Assembly (NCBI GenBank): GCA_965221035.1
Contig: OZ244860.1
Location: 3,286,001-3,350,000 of the forward strand
Direction of reading: 5' to 3'
Source: UBA6522 sp965221035
GTDB taxonomy: Bacteria; Pseudomonadota; Gammaproteobacteria; Steroidobacterales; Rariloculaceae
Length of the DNA: 64,000 nt
Numbering within the stretch: the stretch's first letter is position 1; each line of letters begins with the position of its first letter. The notes below the pieces were generated by a model that was not told the DNA's origin, ran no database searches, and saw only the letters and a list, made by a program, of their open reading frames with translations. A program made the translations under genes and the position numbers. This document shows, one piece after another, positions 18,785 to 26,596 of the stretch.

Positions 18785-19120
18785 CTACGAGCGGTCGAGA
18801 AGCGCGAACCGCAGCGCGATCAGCCGCGCCAGTCGCGCGTCACGCACATCTTCCAGGCTGGCGGTGACCACGACTTCTTCCATGGGCTCCTGTGTGGGCG
18901 CCTTGGCCGTTACGACGATTTCCTCCATTTGAAGGTGGGCCGGTGCCTTGGCGGTCACGACGATCTCTTCCATGAACAGGTGGGCCGGCGCTTCGGCGGT
19001 CACGACCACTTCCTCCATGACGAAACCTTCGTCCATCCAGGCCGGAGTGCCCGTCGCGCCCGCGCTGTTTGCGCCCAGGAAAATCAGGGTGGCTATCGTT
19101 GCTGTCGTCTTCGTATTCAT
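18785..19120 (-). CDS. Small secreted protein with four tandem TonB-box-like units
   Basis: 111 residues from the ATG at 19120 (an upstream in-frame ATG at 19147 would precede the signal peptide). Residues 1-22 form a signal peptide (ATIATLIFLGANSAGA). Then come four units starting at Met35, Met50, Met65 and Met80, exactly 15 residues apart, each opening MEE(V/I)VVTA and three of them continuing with (E/K)AP. This sequence is the TonB box seen once near the N-terminus of TonB-dependent receptors (compare LEEIVVQATR in the receptor at 22805). A short Arg/Leu-rich tail follows; no receptor plug or barrel exists. Function unknown; possibly a periplasmic ligand of TonB or a decoy/regulator of TonB energy transfer. 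Confidence 0.7.
   Translation of the reverse strand: MNTKTTATIATLIFLGANSAGATGTPAWMDEGFVMEEVVVTAEAPAHLFMEEIVVTAKAPAHLQMEEIVVTAKAPTQEPMEEVVVTASLEDVRDARLARLIALRFALLDRS
18860..19018 (-). repeat. Four 45-bp tandem repeats encoding TonB-box-like units
   Basis: Exact 45-bp period; the two middle units are nearly identical (MEEIVVTAKAP) and the outer two differ by V for I and E for K. The fourth unit is truncated after the VVVTA core. Confidence 0.8.
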
Positions 19121-19685
19121 GTCCGGCTCCCGCGTTGTGTGATCCATGTCGAAGTTGCGGTCACTGTACGCGGCGGGGTCTGAAGTGTGGGTGCAGAAGT
19201 CTCAAGAACCCTAAAGATTGCGAAAACATTCTCCAAGTGCGCGTGTCCTGGCCCGTTCCGGTGGGGCACGGGCACCACGCAGGCTCGGGCTTTCTGCCCC
19301 GGTTACGTCCCAAGCCAGCACGGCGCCCTCAGCCCGTGGGATGGCGAATCTCCTTGCCTGTACGGATTGGCGGCCATGGCGGGTACAATATTCCGTTGGT
19401 TGAGGAGTGCGAGACGGACGTGACCGAGATGCTCGCGCCAGATAGGCCATGGTCGCAGTGGTAAATTGAGCGACCGCCATGGAATGGACCGAAGCGGGCG
19501 GCGAATAGCCGCGGAAGGGGCGACCGCACTAGATTCAGGCTCGCGATGGCGGCTTGCGCGGGATCACGAGCCGTTCGCCGACGATTAAGGGTTCCTGATG
19601 CGGCGGGTCAGGGCAACGACCCCACAGTCGGCGCCTCTATCAGGCTTCGCATTGTTAATCCAGATTATTGAAGGTTATTTGCAAA
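19121..19685. other. Long non-coding stretch before the ATPase/DUF3226 pair
   Basis: 565 bp with no gene I can support. Short open frames on both strands (for example 19069-19464 plus, 19211-19480 minus) show no recognisable domain, start context or partner. GATTATTGAAGG just before the ATPase supplies its ribosome binding site. It may hold promoters for both flanking genes and marks the left border of a lower-GC insertion. Confidence 0.4.
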
Positions 19686-20798
19686 ATGCTTCGGACTCTA
19701 AAGCTGCAGGGATACCGTGGTTTCGGTTCTTACGAACTCAATGGTCTCACCAGAGTCAATTTGCTCGTCGGAAAAAATAACTGTGGAAAGACGTCGATTC
19801 TTGAGGCAATAAATATTTTGGTATCGGGCGGAAGCCCCTCGGTACTGGACCAAATTGCTAGACGTCGTGGCGAAGTGAATGTGCCTGAAGATTCGGAGGC
19901 ACCCTATAAACGAGAAAGTGGTGTGGATATCTCCCATTTTTTCCTGGGGCACTCGCTTTCGCTGAACGCGGGATTTAGCCTCGCTTCCGACGAGAATCGT
20001 GTGGAGGCGTTGGTCGATGTTATACCTGTAGAGTACTTCAGGGATGAATCGCTGCGCGCCTTGTTCGACGATGAGATAGAAAATACGCCGGATTTGGGTC
20101 TGAGAATTACACACAACGAGAACGAAGTCGTCCCGGTGCTCCCGGTCAGTCTGGATGGTTTGCTGCTCATGTCGCGATATCTTCGGTCCCCGCATTGGCG
20201 GCGTCGGAGCGCGGCCGCGACACCGGTCGTGCAATTTCTAGCGCCGGACTCACTGTATCCGGTGTCAATGCGGGACATGTGGGACCAAGTGCTGATCGAC
20301 GGGCGAGAGACCGATGTCATCGACGCCATGCAGATTCTCGACCCAACGATCAAGAACGTTCACTTTCTGACAGGTAACGTGTTTCGGTCGTTCTCCGGCA
20401 AAGCCGGCGTTCTGGTTGGATTTCACGATAACGGTCAGCGCGTGCCGCTCGGAAGCCTTGGAGACGGCATGCGCCGATTACTGGCGCTTTCGCTTTCCCT
20501 GATCAAGTCGACCAACGGCACCTTGCTTAACGACGAGATTGATACGGGGCTGCATTGGACGACTATGGAAGAAATGTGGCGGTTGATCGTCCACACCGCG
20601 AAGAAGTCCAACGTGCAAGTGTTCGCGACGACCCATAGCTACGACTGTATTCGGGGACTCGCCTCGCTGGTGGAATCTGACGATGAAGTCACCTCCGAAG
20701 TCTCCATTCAGAAAGTCGACCCTTCTCTGGCTAGGGCGGTGAAACTCGACGCGAAAAATATTCGAATCGCCGTGGCGCAGGATATCGAAGTTCGCTGA
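19686..20798 (+). CDS. OLD-like AAA ATPase (AAA_15/AAA_21), complete
   Basis: 370 residues from ATG 19686; an in-frame TTG at 19668 is less likely. Opens MLRTLKLQGYRGFGSYELNG, the usual RecF/OLD-type beginning, then Walker A VGKNNCGKTSIL at about residues 26-37. The second half has a GSLGDGMRRLLAL signature-like loop, Walker B TLLNDEIDTGLH and H-loop FATTHS. The chain ends IEVR and its TGA overlaps the next ATG (TGATG), the same junction as the first pair at 649. No TOPRIM is fused; that role falls to the next gene. Base composition is lower in GC than the flanking enzymes, suggesting transfer. Confidence 0.85.
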   Translation: MLRTLKLQGYRGFGSYELNGLTRVNLLVGKNNCGKTSILEAINILVSGGSPSVLDQIARRRGEVNVPEDSEAPYKRESGVDISHFFLGHSLSLNAGFSLASDENRVEALVDVIPVEYFRDESLRALFDDEIENTPDLGLRITHNENEVVPVLPVSLDGLLLMSRYLRSPHWRRRSAAATPVVQFLAPDSLYPVSMRDMWDQVLIDGRETDVIDAMQILDPTIKNVHFLTGNVFRSFSGKAGVLVGFHDNGQRVPLGSLGDGMRRLLALSLSLIKSTNGTLLNDEIDTGLHWTTMEEMWRLIVHTAKKSNVQVFATTHSYDCIRGLASLVESDDEVTSEVSIQKVDPSLARAVKLDAKNIRIAVAQDIEVR

Positions 20799-21469
20799 TG
20801 ACAAGAACAGACGAAAGATCGTCGCTGCATGTTGAGGGGAAAGACGACCTGCATGCGGTGTGCCATTTGCTCATCCGGCACGGTATCGACTACGACCAGC
20901 AATCATGGCCAAAACAGTTTCCGCGAATCAATCCGGTCGGAGGGACTGATCAATTACTTACGGGTGTGGAAACTGCTGTATCGGTTAGCAATGACCGTGC
21001 AATCGGTTTTGTGCTGGACGCCAATTCCTCGCTTCAGAATCGATGGGACGCAATCTCCACTAGACTAAAGCACGTTGGCGTGGCGATACCCGACGATATC
21101 CCGGCTGAGGGATTTGTGGGGGAAGCACCTGATTTTCGGGCTCGGGTGGGCGTGTGGCTCATGCCGGACAATCAACGGGACGGCGCTTTGGAACACTTTC
21201 TTGAGGATCTCATCCAAGAAAATGACCCGCTTTTCCGGCATGCGGAAGAATCAACAACGCGAGCACGAGAATTTGGGGCGCGTCTTTCCGAAGATGATCT
21301 CACCAAAGGGGCTCTGCATGCTTGGCTTGCATGGCAAGAGGAACCGGGCTTGCCCTACGGGTCGGCCATCCGGGCTAGGTACTTTCGCCATGATAGCCCG
21401 GCGGCGCTAAGCTTTGTCATGTGGTTTCGGGAATTGTTTGGTATCGTCGCGGACAATGGTGCCGCCTGA
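20798..21469 (+). CDS. DUF3226 / TOPRIM-like protein (second copy)
   Basis: 223 residues, ATG overlapping the ATPase stop. Motifs in order: LHVEGKDDLHAVCHLL (VEGxDD, TOPRIM-type Glu), FVLDANSS (DxN), and WLMPDNQRDGALEHFLEDLI, all matching DUF3226 proteins. It is a distant paralogue of 649-1299. The pairing with a RecF/OLD-type ATPase makes a split OLD/PARIS-like module; nuclease activity is inferred from the fold family only. Confidence 0.72.
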   Translation: MTRTDERSSLHVEGKDDLHAVCHLLIRHGIDYDQQSWPKQFPRINPVGGTDQLLTGVETAVSVSNDRAIGFVLDANSSLQNRWDAISTRLKHVGVAIPDDIPAEGFVGEAPDFRARVGVWLMPDNQRDGALEHFLEDLIQENDPLFRHAEESTTRAREFGARLSEDDLTKGALHAWLAWQEEPGLPYGSAIRARYFRHDSPAALSFVMWFRELFGIVADNGAA

Positions 21470-21493
21470 ACGGGCGGCGGCGGTAATCGATCA

Positions 21494-22753
21494 ATGGCAA
21501 AGAGCTTCCTGGCAAGTCATTTGACCGGCACAGCGGCACTCGTCGTGGCGGTGACGGTGCTCCCTTGGGCGCCGCAGACCTGGGGGCAGGATGACATCGT
21601 CGTGATCGGCGGCACGGGGCAGCATTGCGGGGAGGATCCCCAGTGTTTCAACCGCCTGCATCCCGAAATACCGATGGCCGCCCGAGTCCAACCGGGCCAG
21701 ACTCTTCTGTTCAAGACCCGTAATTCCGCGGACTTGCAATTGGCTCCCGATAGCACCTACGTGGATCCGCGGGACGCTGACCCGGTTCGCGGCACGGTGC
21801 ATCCGCTTGCGGGGCCGGTTTACATCGAGGGTGCGGAACCCGGAGATGTACTCGCGGTGACGATCCTCGACATTGCCCCGGGGCCGTTCGGCGCGACGCG
21901 GATCACGCCCAATGCCTTTGTTGGCGACCGGATTCCGGGTCCTTTCAGCGTCACCTGGAGGCTCAATCGAACCGAGGCGGTGTCGGATGCGTTGCCGGGC
22001 ATTCGCATTCCCAATGCGAGTTTCCCGGGGATCCTGACGGTGTTGCCGGGGCCGGAACAACAAGCCATCGTACTGGCTCGCGAGGCAGCGCTTGCCGAGG
22101 CCGGTGGTGCCGTGAGCCTGCCCCAGCCCATCCACGCATCGCCGGCGGAGATCTGTGGGCCGGAAGGTAGCCGCCGGGACGAGTGCCTGAGAACGGGTCC
22201 ACCCCGGGAGCATGGCGGAAACATGGATATCCGTTACATGGGTGTTGGGGCGACCGTTTACCTGCCGTGCTACGTGGAAGGGTGCGGATTGGGTGTGGGC
22301 GACGTGCATTTTGCCCAGGGTGACGGCGAAGTTGCCGGTACCGCCATCGAGATGGACGCGGACGTGACGCTGACAACCGAACTCGTGACGGATGGGCCCG
22401 AACTGCTTCGCGGTCCGCACTACCAAGGTGCCGCCCGACTGATGGACGTTCCCTCAAGGCGCTTTTACGCGACGACCGGCCTGCCGATCAAGATGGCGGG
22501 CGAAATACCTCCGGACATGGTCTACCTGGGGTCGGAGAAGGTGGGTGAACTCGAGAATCTTTCCAAGGATATAAGCCTTGCGGCGAGGAATGCGCTCTTG
22601 GAGATCATCGACTACATGGTGGCGAATCACGGCTTGACCCGCGAGCAGGCGTATGTGGTCGCCAGCGTTGCGGTGGACCTGCGAATCGGACAGCTTGTGG
22701 ATGTGCCCAATGTGGGTGCCACCGCAATCTTGCCCTTGGATATTTTTGAGTAG
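21494..22753 (+). CDS. Secreted acetamidase/formamidase family protein
   Basis: 419 residues with a signal peptide (GTAALVVAVTVLPWAPQTWG). The mature part follows the FmdA/AmdA fold: GPVYIEGAEPGDVLAVTILDI, HGGNMDIRYMGVGATVYLPCYVEG, VGDVHFAQGDGEVAGTAIE and a C-terminal VASVAVDLRIGQLVDVPN. The GDxHxAQGDGE metal/active-site segment is intact. Cytoplasmic formamidases lack such an export signal, so this is a periplasmic amidase. It lies 51 bp before a TonB-dependent receptor, suggesting joint use of an amide ligand. Confidence 0.87.
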   Translation: MAKSFLASHLTGTAALVVAVTVLPWAPQTWGQDDIVVIGGTGQHCGEDPQCFNRLHPEIPMAARVQPGQTLLFKTRNSADLQLAPDSTYVDPRDADPVRGTVHPLAGPVYIEGAEPGDVLAVTILDIAPGPFGATRITPNAFVGDRIPGPFSVTWRLNRTEAVSDALPGIRIPNASFPGILTVLPGPEQQAIVLAREAALAEAGGAVSLPQPIHASPAEICGPEGSRRDECLRTGPPREHGGNMDIRYMGVGATVYLPCYVEGCGLGVGDVHFAQGDGEVAGTAIEMDADVTLTTELVTDGPELLRGPHYQGAARLMDVPSRRFYATTGLPIKMAGEIPPDMVYLGSEKVGELENLSKDISLAARNALLEIIDYMVANHGLTREQAYVVASVAVDLRIGQLVDVPNVGATAILPLDIFE

Positions 22754-22804
22754 GAGTGACTGGTGCGCAGTTGTTCAGCAGGAATGAGCGCGAGGGAAGT
22801 CGAA

Positions 22805-24913
22805 ATGATTTCATTACGGATCTGGTTGAATGCCCTGGGTGCGATGCGGGTGCGAATGTGCCGCGGGATGGGCGTGCCAGCCATCGCGCTGATGGCGTCG
22901 GGACTCGCCATCGCACAAGACGTTCCGGAGACGGCGGACGATTTGGAGGAAATTGTCGTTCAGGCCACGCGGATGAGCCGTCCCCTGGACTCCGTGCCCG
23001 CGGCGATCAGCGTGGTGAACCAGACCCAGATTCAACTGGGCCGGCAGCAACTTGGCCTGGACGAGGCACTCAACCGCGTGCCCGGCCTGTTCATGCAGAA
23101 CCGCTACAATTTTGCCCAGGACCTGCGCGTTTCGATCCGGGGGTTCGGCGCCCGTTCGGCATTCGGTATTCGCGGCGTGAAGATCCTCGTGGATGGCATT
23201 CCCGAGACGCTGCCGGACGGCCAGGGCCAGGTGGACAGTATCGACTTGGGTGCCGCCCGGCAGATCGAGGTTCTGCGCGGACCCAGCTCGTCCTACTACG
23301 GCAACGCCTCCGGTGGCGTGATCAGCGTGCTGTCGGAGCGGGGCCAGGAGACGCCGTTCGCCAATGTACGCCTCTCCGCGGGAGACTACGGCGCTCGGAA
23401 GTTTCAGGCCAAGGCCGGAGGACAGACGGACCGGGTCAACTACTTCGTCAGCGTTTCCGACTCCGAATTGGACGGTTACCGCGAGCACAGCGAAACCGAG
23501 AACACGCAGCTGAGCGGGCGCCTCGAGTTCGATCTCGGCAGCCGGGGTTCGCTTCTGGCGGTGGCCAACTACACCGATCAGCCGATCTCGAACGATCCCG
23601 GCGGAATCAACCTCGCACAGGCGCAGGCGGATCCGAGGTCCGCACGGGACCGCAATCTGAGCTTTGACGGTGGCGAGGCACTCGAACAGACCCGCGTAGG
23701 TTTCGTCTATTCGCTGCCGGTGGGCGATGCCGGCGACCTGCAGGTACGCAACTACTACGTCTCCCGTGACTTCAACAATCGATTGCCGTTCGCCGGGGGC
23801 GGTGCGGTGGATCTGCAGCGGTTCTTCGCGGGCGGCGGCATCAGCTACACCCACCGGGGAAGCCTGGGCGGCAGGCCCAACCGGGTCGTGGTGGGACTGG
23901 ACTACGACGACCAGGACGACCATCGGCGCCGATTCAACAACAACATGGGCGTCCTCGGCGCCCTGACCCTGGATCAGGATGAGCGCGTTACCAGCACCGG
24001 CTTGTTCATACAGGACGAACTCAGCATCTCGGACAACATGCAACTCTCGTTCGGCGTCCGTTTCGACGAAGTGGAATTCGACGTGGGTGACCGTTTTCTG
24101 GGCGATGGGGATGATTCCGGCGTGCGCAGGCTGGATGATGTCAGTCCGATGATCGGCCTGCTGGCCAACCTGTCGCCGGAGGTAACGGTCTATGGAACCT
24201 ACTCCACTTCGTTCGAGACGCCGACGACCACCGAGTACGCCAATCCCTCAGGCGCCGGCGGATTCAACCCGTCGATTGAGCCCCAGGCGGCCACGAATCT
24301 GGAAGTCGGGCTTCGGGGCGCAGCGGGAACCCGCACGCGTTACGAACTGGCCTTGTTCGACATCGACGTTGAAGATGAGCTGATTCCCTACGAAATTCCC
24401 GGCAGCCCCGGGCGGGATTTCTTTGCCAACGCCGGCCGCTCGAGCCGCAAGGGCCTGGAAGCCACACTGCTGTCGCGGCCGACGGAACGCGTTGACATCA
24501 CGCTGAGCTACACCTATTCGGATTTCACCTTTGCCGATTTCCTCGACGACAACGGCAACGACTATTCTGGGAATCGGATACCCGGCACCGTGGAACAACT
24601 TGTGTTCGCGGAAGTGAGCTACCGACATCCCGCCGGCTGGTTCGGCGCGCTGGACGCGCTCCATGTGGGCGACCAGTACGCCAACAACGCCAACACGGTC
24701 GCCGACGACGCCTATACGCTCGTGAATCTGCGTCTCGGTTTCGACTCGAGCCGGGGTGGCGCGACAATTTCACCCTTTGTGGGCGTCAACAACCTGTTTG
24801 ATCAGGCTTACAACTCCAATATCCGTATCAATGCCTTCGGGGGGCGGTACTATGAACCGGGGCCGGAGCGGAACGTCTATGCGGGCATCGCGGTGAACCT
24901 TGATCTGCGGTGA
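22805..24913 (+). CDS. TonB-dependent outer-membrane receptor
   Basis: 702 residues from ATG 22805, which has GAGGGAAG upstream; an in-frame GTG at 22763 is the longer choice. Signal peptide ends near LAIAQ, followed by a TonB box DLEEIVVQATR. The plug domain (about 45-160) has VSIRGFGARSAFGIRGVKIL and GPSSSYYGNASGGVI. The rest is a beta-barrel ending GIAVNLDLR. Size is typical for siderophore or FecA-like receptors. No FecIR-type regulator is adjacent. Likely ligand: a complexed metal or a carbohydrate or peptide; undecided. Confidence 0.92.
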   Translation: MISLRIWLNALGAMRVRMCRGMGVPAIALMASGLAIAQDVPETADDLEEIVVQATRMSRPLDSVPAAISVVNQTQIQLGRQQLGLDEALNRVPGLFMQNRYNFAQDLRVSIRGFGARSAFGIRGVKILVDGIPETLPDGQGQVDSIDLGAARQIEVLRGPSSSYYGNASGGVISVLSERGQETPFANVRLSAGDYGARKFQAKAGGQTDRVNYFVSVSDSELDGYREHSETENTQLSGRLEFDLGSRGSLLAVANYTDQPISNDPGGINLAQAQADPRSARDRNLSFDGGEALEQTRVGFVYSLPVGDAGDLQVRNYYVSRDFNNRLPFAGGGAVDLQRFFAGGGISYTHRGSLGGRPNRVVVGLDYDDQDDHRRRFNNNMGVLGALTLDQDERVTSTGLFIQDELSISDNMQLSFGVRFDEVEFDVGDRFLGDGDDSGVRRLDDVSPMIGLLANLSPEVTVYGTYSTSFETPTTTEYANPSGAGGFNPSIEPQAATNLEVGLRGAAGTRTRYELALFDIDVEDELIPYEIPGSPGRDFFANAGRSSRKGLEATLLSRPTERVDITLSYTYSDFTFADFLDDNGNDYSGNRIPGTVEQLVFAEVSYRHPAGWFGALDALHVGDQYANNANTVADDAYTLVNLRLGFDSSRGGATISPFVGVNNLFDQAYNSNIRINAFGGRYYEPGPERNVYAGIAVNLDLR

Positions 24914-24940
24914 GGAAGCAAGTCCGCTCCACAAGGTGAC

Positions 24941-25216
24941 GCGCCGCCAGCCCGCGACATTGGGCACCAGGATGTCGTCGCCCAGATGAAGTTCCGGTTC
25001 GTCGATGATCCACCAGCCGCCGGGTCCGTCGCGGTCGAAGTCGAATGGGCCTCCGATCTTGGCGCCGAGGCCTGAACTGGCCCGGGCATGCGGGGCGGCC
25101 GGGCGCGGATGGGTGACGAGCGTGCCGCCGACAACCTCGGCGACCATATTGGGTGGTGCGTCCAGCACGTCCTGGTAGGTGGCCCGGCGGGGGAATTCTG
25201 CTGCTCGCTTGGTCAT
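24941..25216 (-). pseudogene. Uma2-family (DUF820) nuclease, 3'-truncated
   Basis: From ATG 25216 the first about 92 residues match the N-terminal half of Uma2 proteins: FPRRATYQDVLDAPPNMVAE, GGTLVTHPRPAAPHA, GGWWIIDEPELHLGDDILVP and GWRR. After that the family expects the PDWVCEVLSPST-type core with further active-site residues. Instead the frame runs into the antisense of the TonB receptor 3' end and stops at 24770. The breakpoint is about 28 bp past the receptor stop. A broken gene left by deletion or insertion. Confidence 0.72.
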
Positions 25217-25327
25217 GAATCCGCGTTCCTCCACACTTTGGAATCGCAGCATGGGCAGTATAGATGGTATCGGCGGCCAGTTTTGGACCTGAACCGCCGG
25301 CTTCGGCACTGATATGATGGGCCGCAA

Positions 25328-26596
25328 ATGAAGCTCCTCGCTGTAGGCGACATCCACCTAGGCCGCACGCCATCGCGTCTCCCCCCTGAACTCGCCGCGC
25401 AGGCCAGGCGGTACGGGCCTGCCGCCGCATGGGAGCGCACCGTGGAGGCGGCATTGGTGGCCGGGGTCCGGGCCGTGCTGCTGGCTGGCGATGTGGTCGA
25501 CAGGGACGACGACTTCTTTGAAGCCTATGGGCACCTGGCGCGAGGCGTTGGGCGGCTGGCGGATGCGGATGTAGAGGTCTTGGGGGTGGTCGGCAATCAT
25601 GATGTCAAGGTGTTGCCGAGGCTCGCCGAGGAAATCCCCGCGTTCCGGCTGCTGGGCGCGGGCGGCGAATGGGAATGCCGCGAAGTCACCGATGGCAGCG
25701 AATCGGTCGCCATCTGGGGATGGTCGTTCCCCCGGGCGAGAGTAAATCACAGTCCCTTGCCCGATACCCCGTTCGAGCGCCGCCCCGCCCTCAATCTCGG
25801 CCTGCTGCACTGCGACAGGGACGCTGGCGACAGCCCGTACGCTCCGGTCGCCGGCACGGACCTGGAGCGGGCCGGGCTGGACGGCTGGCTGCTTGGCCAC
25901 ATCCATGTGCCGGACCCGTTGTCCGCCGCCTCCCCGAACGGATACCTGGGCAGCCTCACCGGCCTGAATCGGGGCGAAACCGGCCCGCGCGGTCCATGGC
26001 TCATCGGCGTCAAGGGAGGGACCATCGAGGCGCTCGAGCAGCTCCCGCTGGCACCGCTGCGCTGGCAGCACCTCGATGTCGATGTCGAAGGCATTTCGGA
26101 ACCGGCCGACGCCAAGTCCAGGTTTCTGAATGCGTTGCGCACATTCGACCGGGAGCTTGCGACCGCGACCCATCGCCCCGACGCCGTGGGATTGAACGTG
26201 CGCTTGCGCGGCCGCAGCCGCTTCGGCGCCGCAGCCGTCGCCGAGTTTTCGGACGAGGATCGAGAGCGGATCGACACCGGCACTGGTGGCATCCACTACT
26301 TCATCGAGTCCCTTTCCGCCCGCACACGGCCCGAAATCGACCTGGAAGAGCTCGCCCAGGGTGGCGACCCGCCTGGACTGCTGGCGCAACGCCTGCTGTG
26401 GCTGCGGGAACCCGAAGGCCATGAACAACGGGACCGCCTGGTCGCCTTGGCCCGGACCCGCCTGCGCGAAGTGGCCGCGCACTCCCGCTGGAGCGGCCTG
26501 GGCGAGGCGCCGGACGAGGATCCGGTTGAGTGGTTGCGCAGAGCTGGCTACCGCGCGTTGGAGACCTTGCTGGCACAGTCTGCGGAACGGGACTGA
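25328..26596 (+). CDS. SbcD/YhaO-like DNA repair exonuclease
   Basis: 422 residues. The five calcineurin-like phosphoesterase motifs are present in order: DIHLGR (residue 8), GDVVDRDDD, VGNHDVK, LLHCD and GHIHVP. Mre11/SbcD-type dinuclear metal nuclease. Its stop overlaps the start of the 1210-residue SMC-like ATPase (TGATG), the arrangement of YhaO-YhaN. Expected role: end processing of DNA together with the ATPase. Confidence 0.88.
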   Translation: MKLLAVGDIHLGRTPSRLPPELAAQARRYGPAAAWERTVEAALVAGVRAVLLAGDVVDRDDDFFEAYGHLARGVGRLADADVEVLGVVGNHDVKVLPRLAEEIPAFRLLGAGGEWECREVTDGSESVAIWGWSFPRARVNHSPLPDTPFERRPALNLGLLHCDRDAGDSPYAPVAGTDLERAGLDGWLLGHIHVPDPLSAASPNGYLGSLTGLNRGETGPRGPWLIGVKGGTIEALEQLPLAPLRWQHLDVDVEGISEPADAKSRFLNALRTFDRELATATHRPDAVGLNVRLRGRSRFGAAAVAEFSDEDRERIDTGTGGIHYFIESLSARTRPEIDLEELAQGGDPPGLLAQRLLWLREPEGHEQRDRLVALARTRLREVAAHSRWSGLGEAPDEDPVEWLRRAGYRALETLLAQSAERD

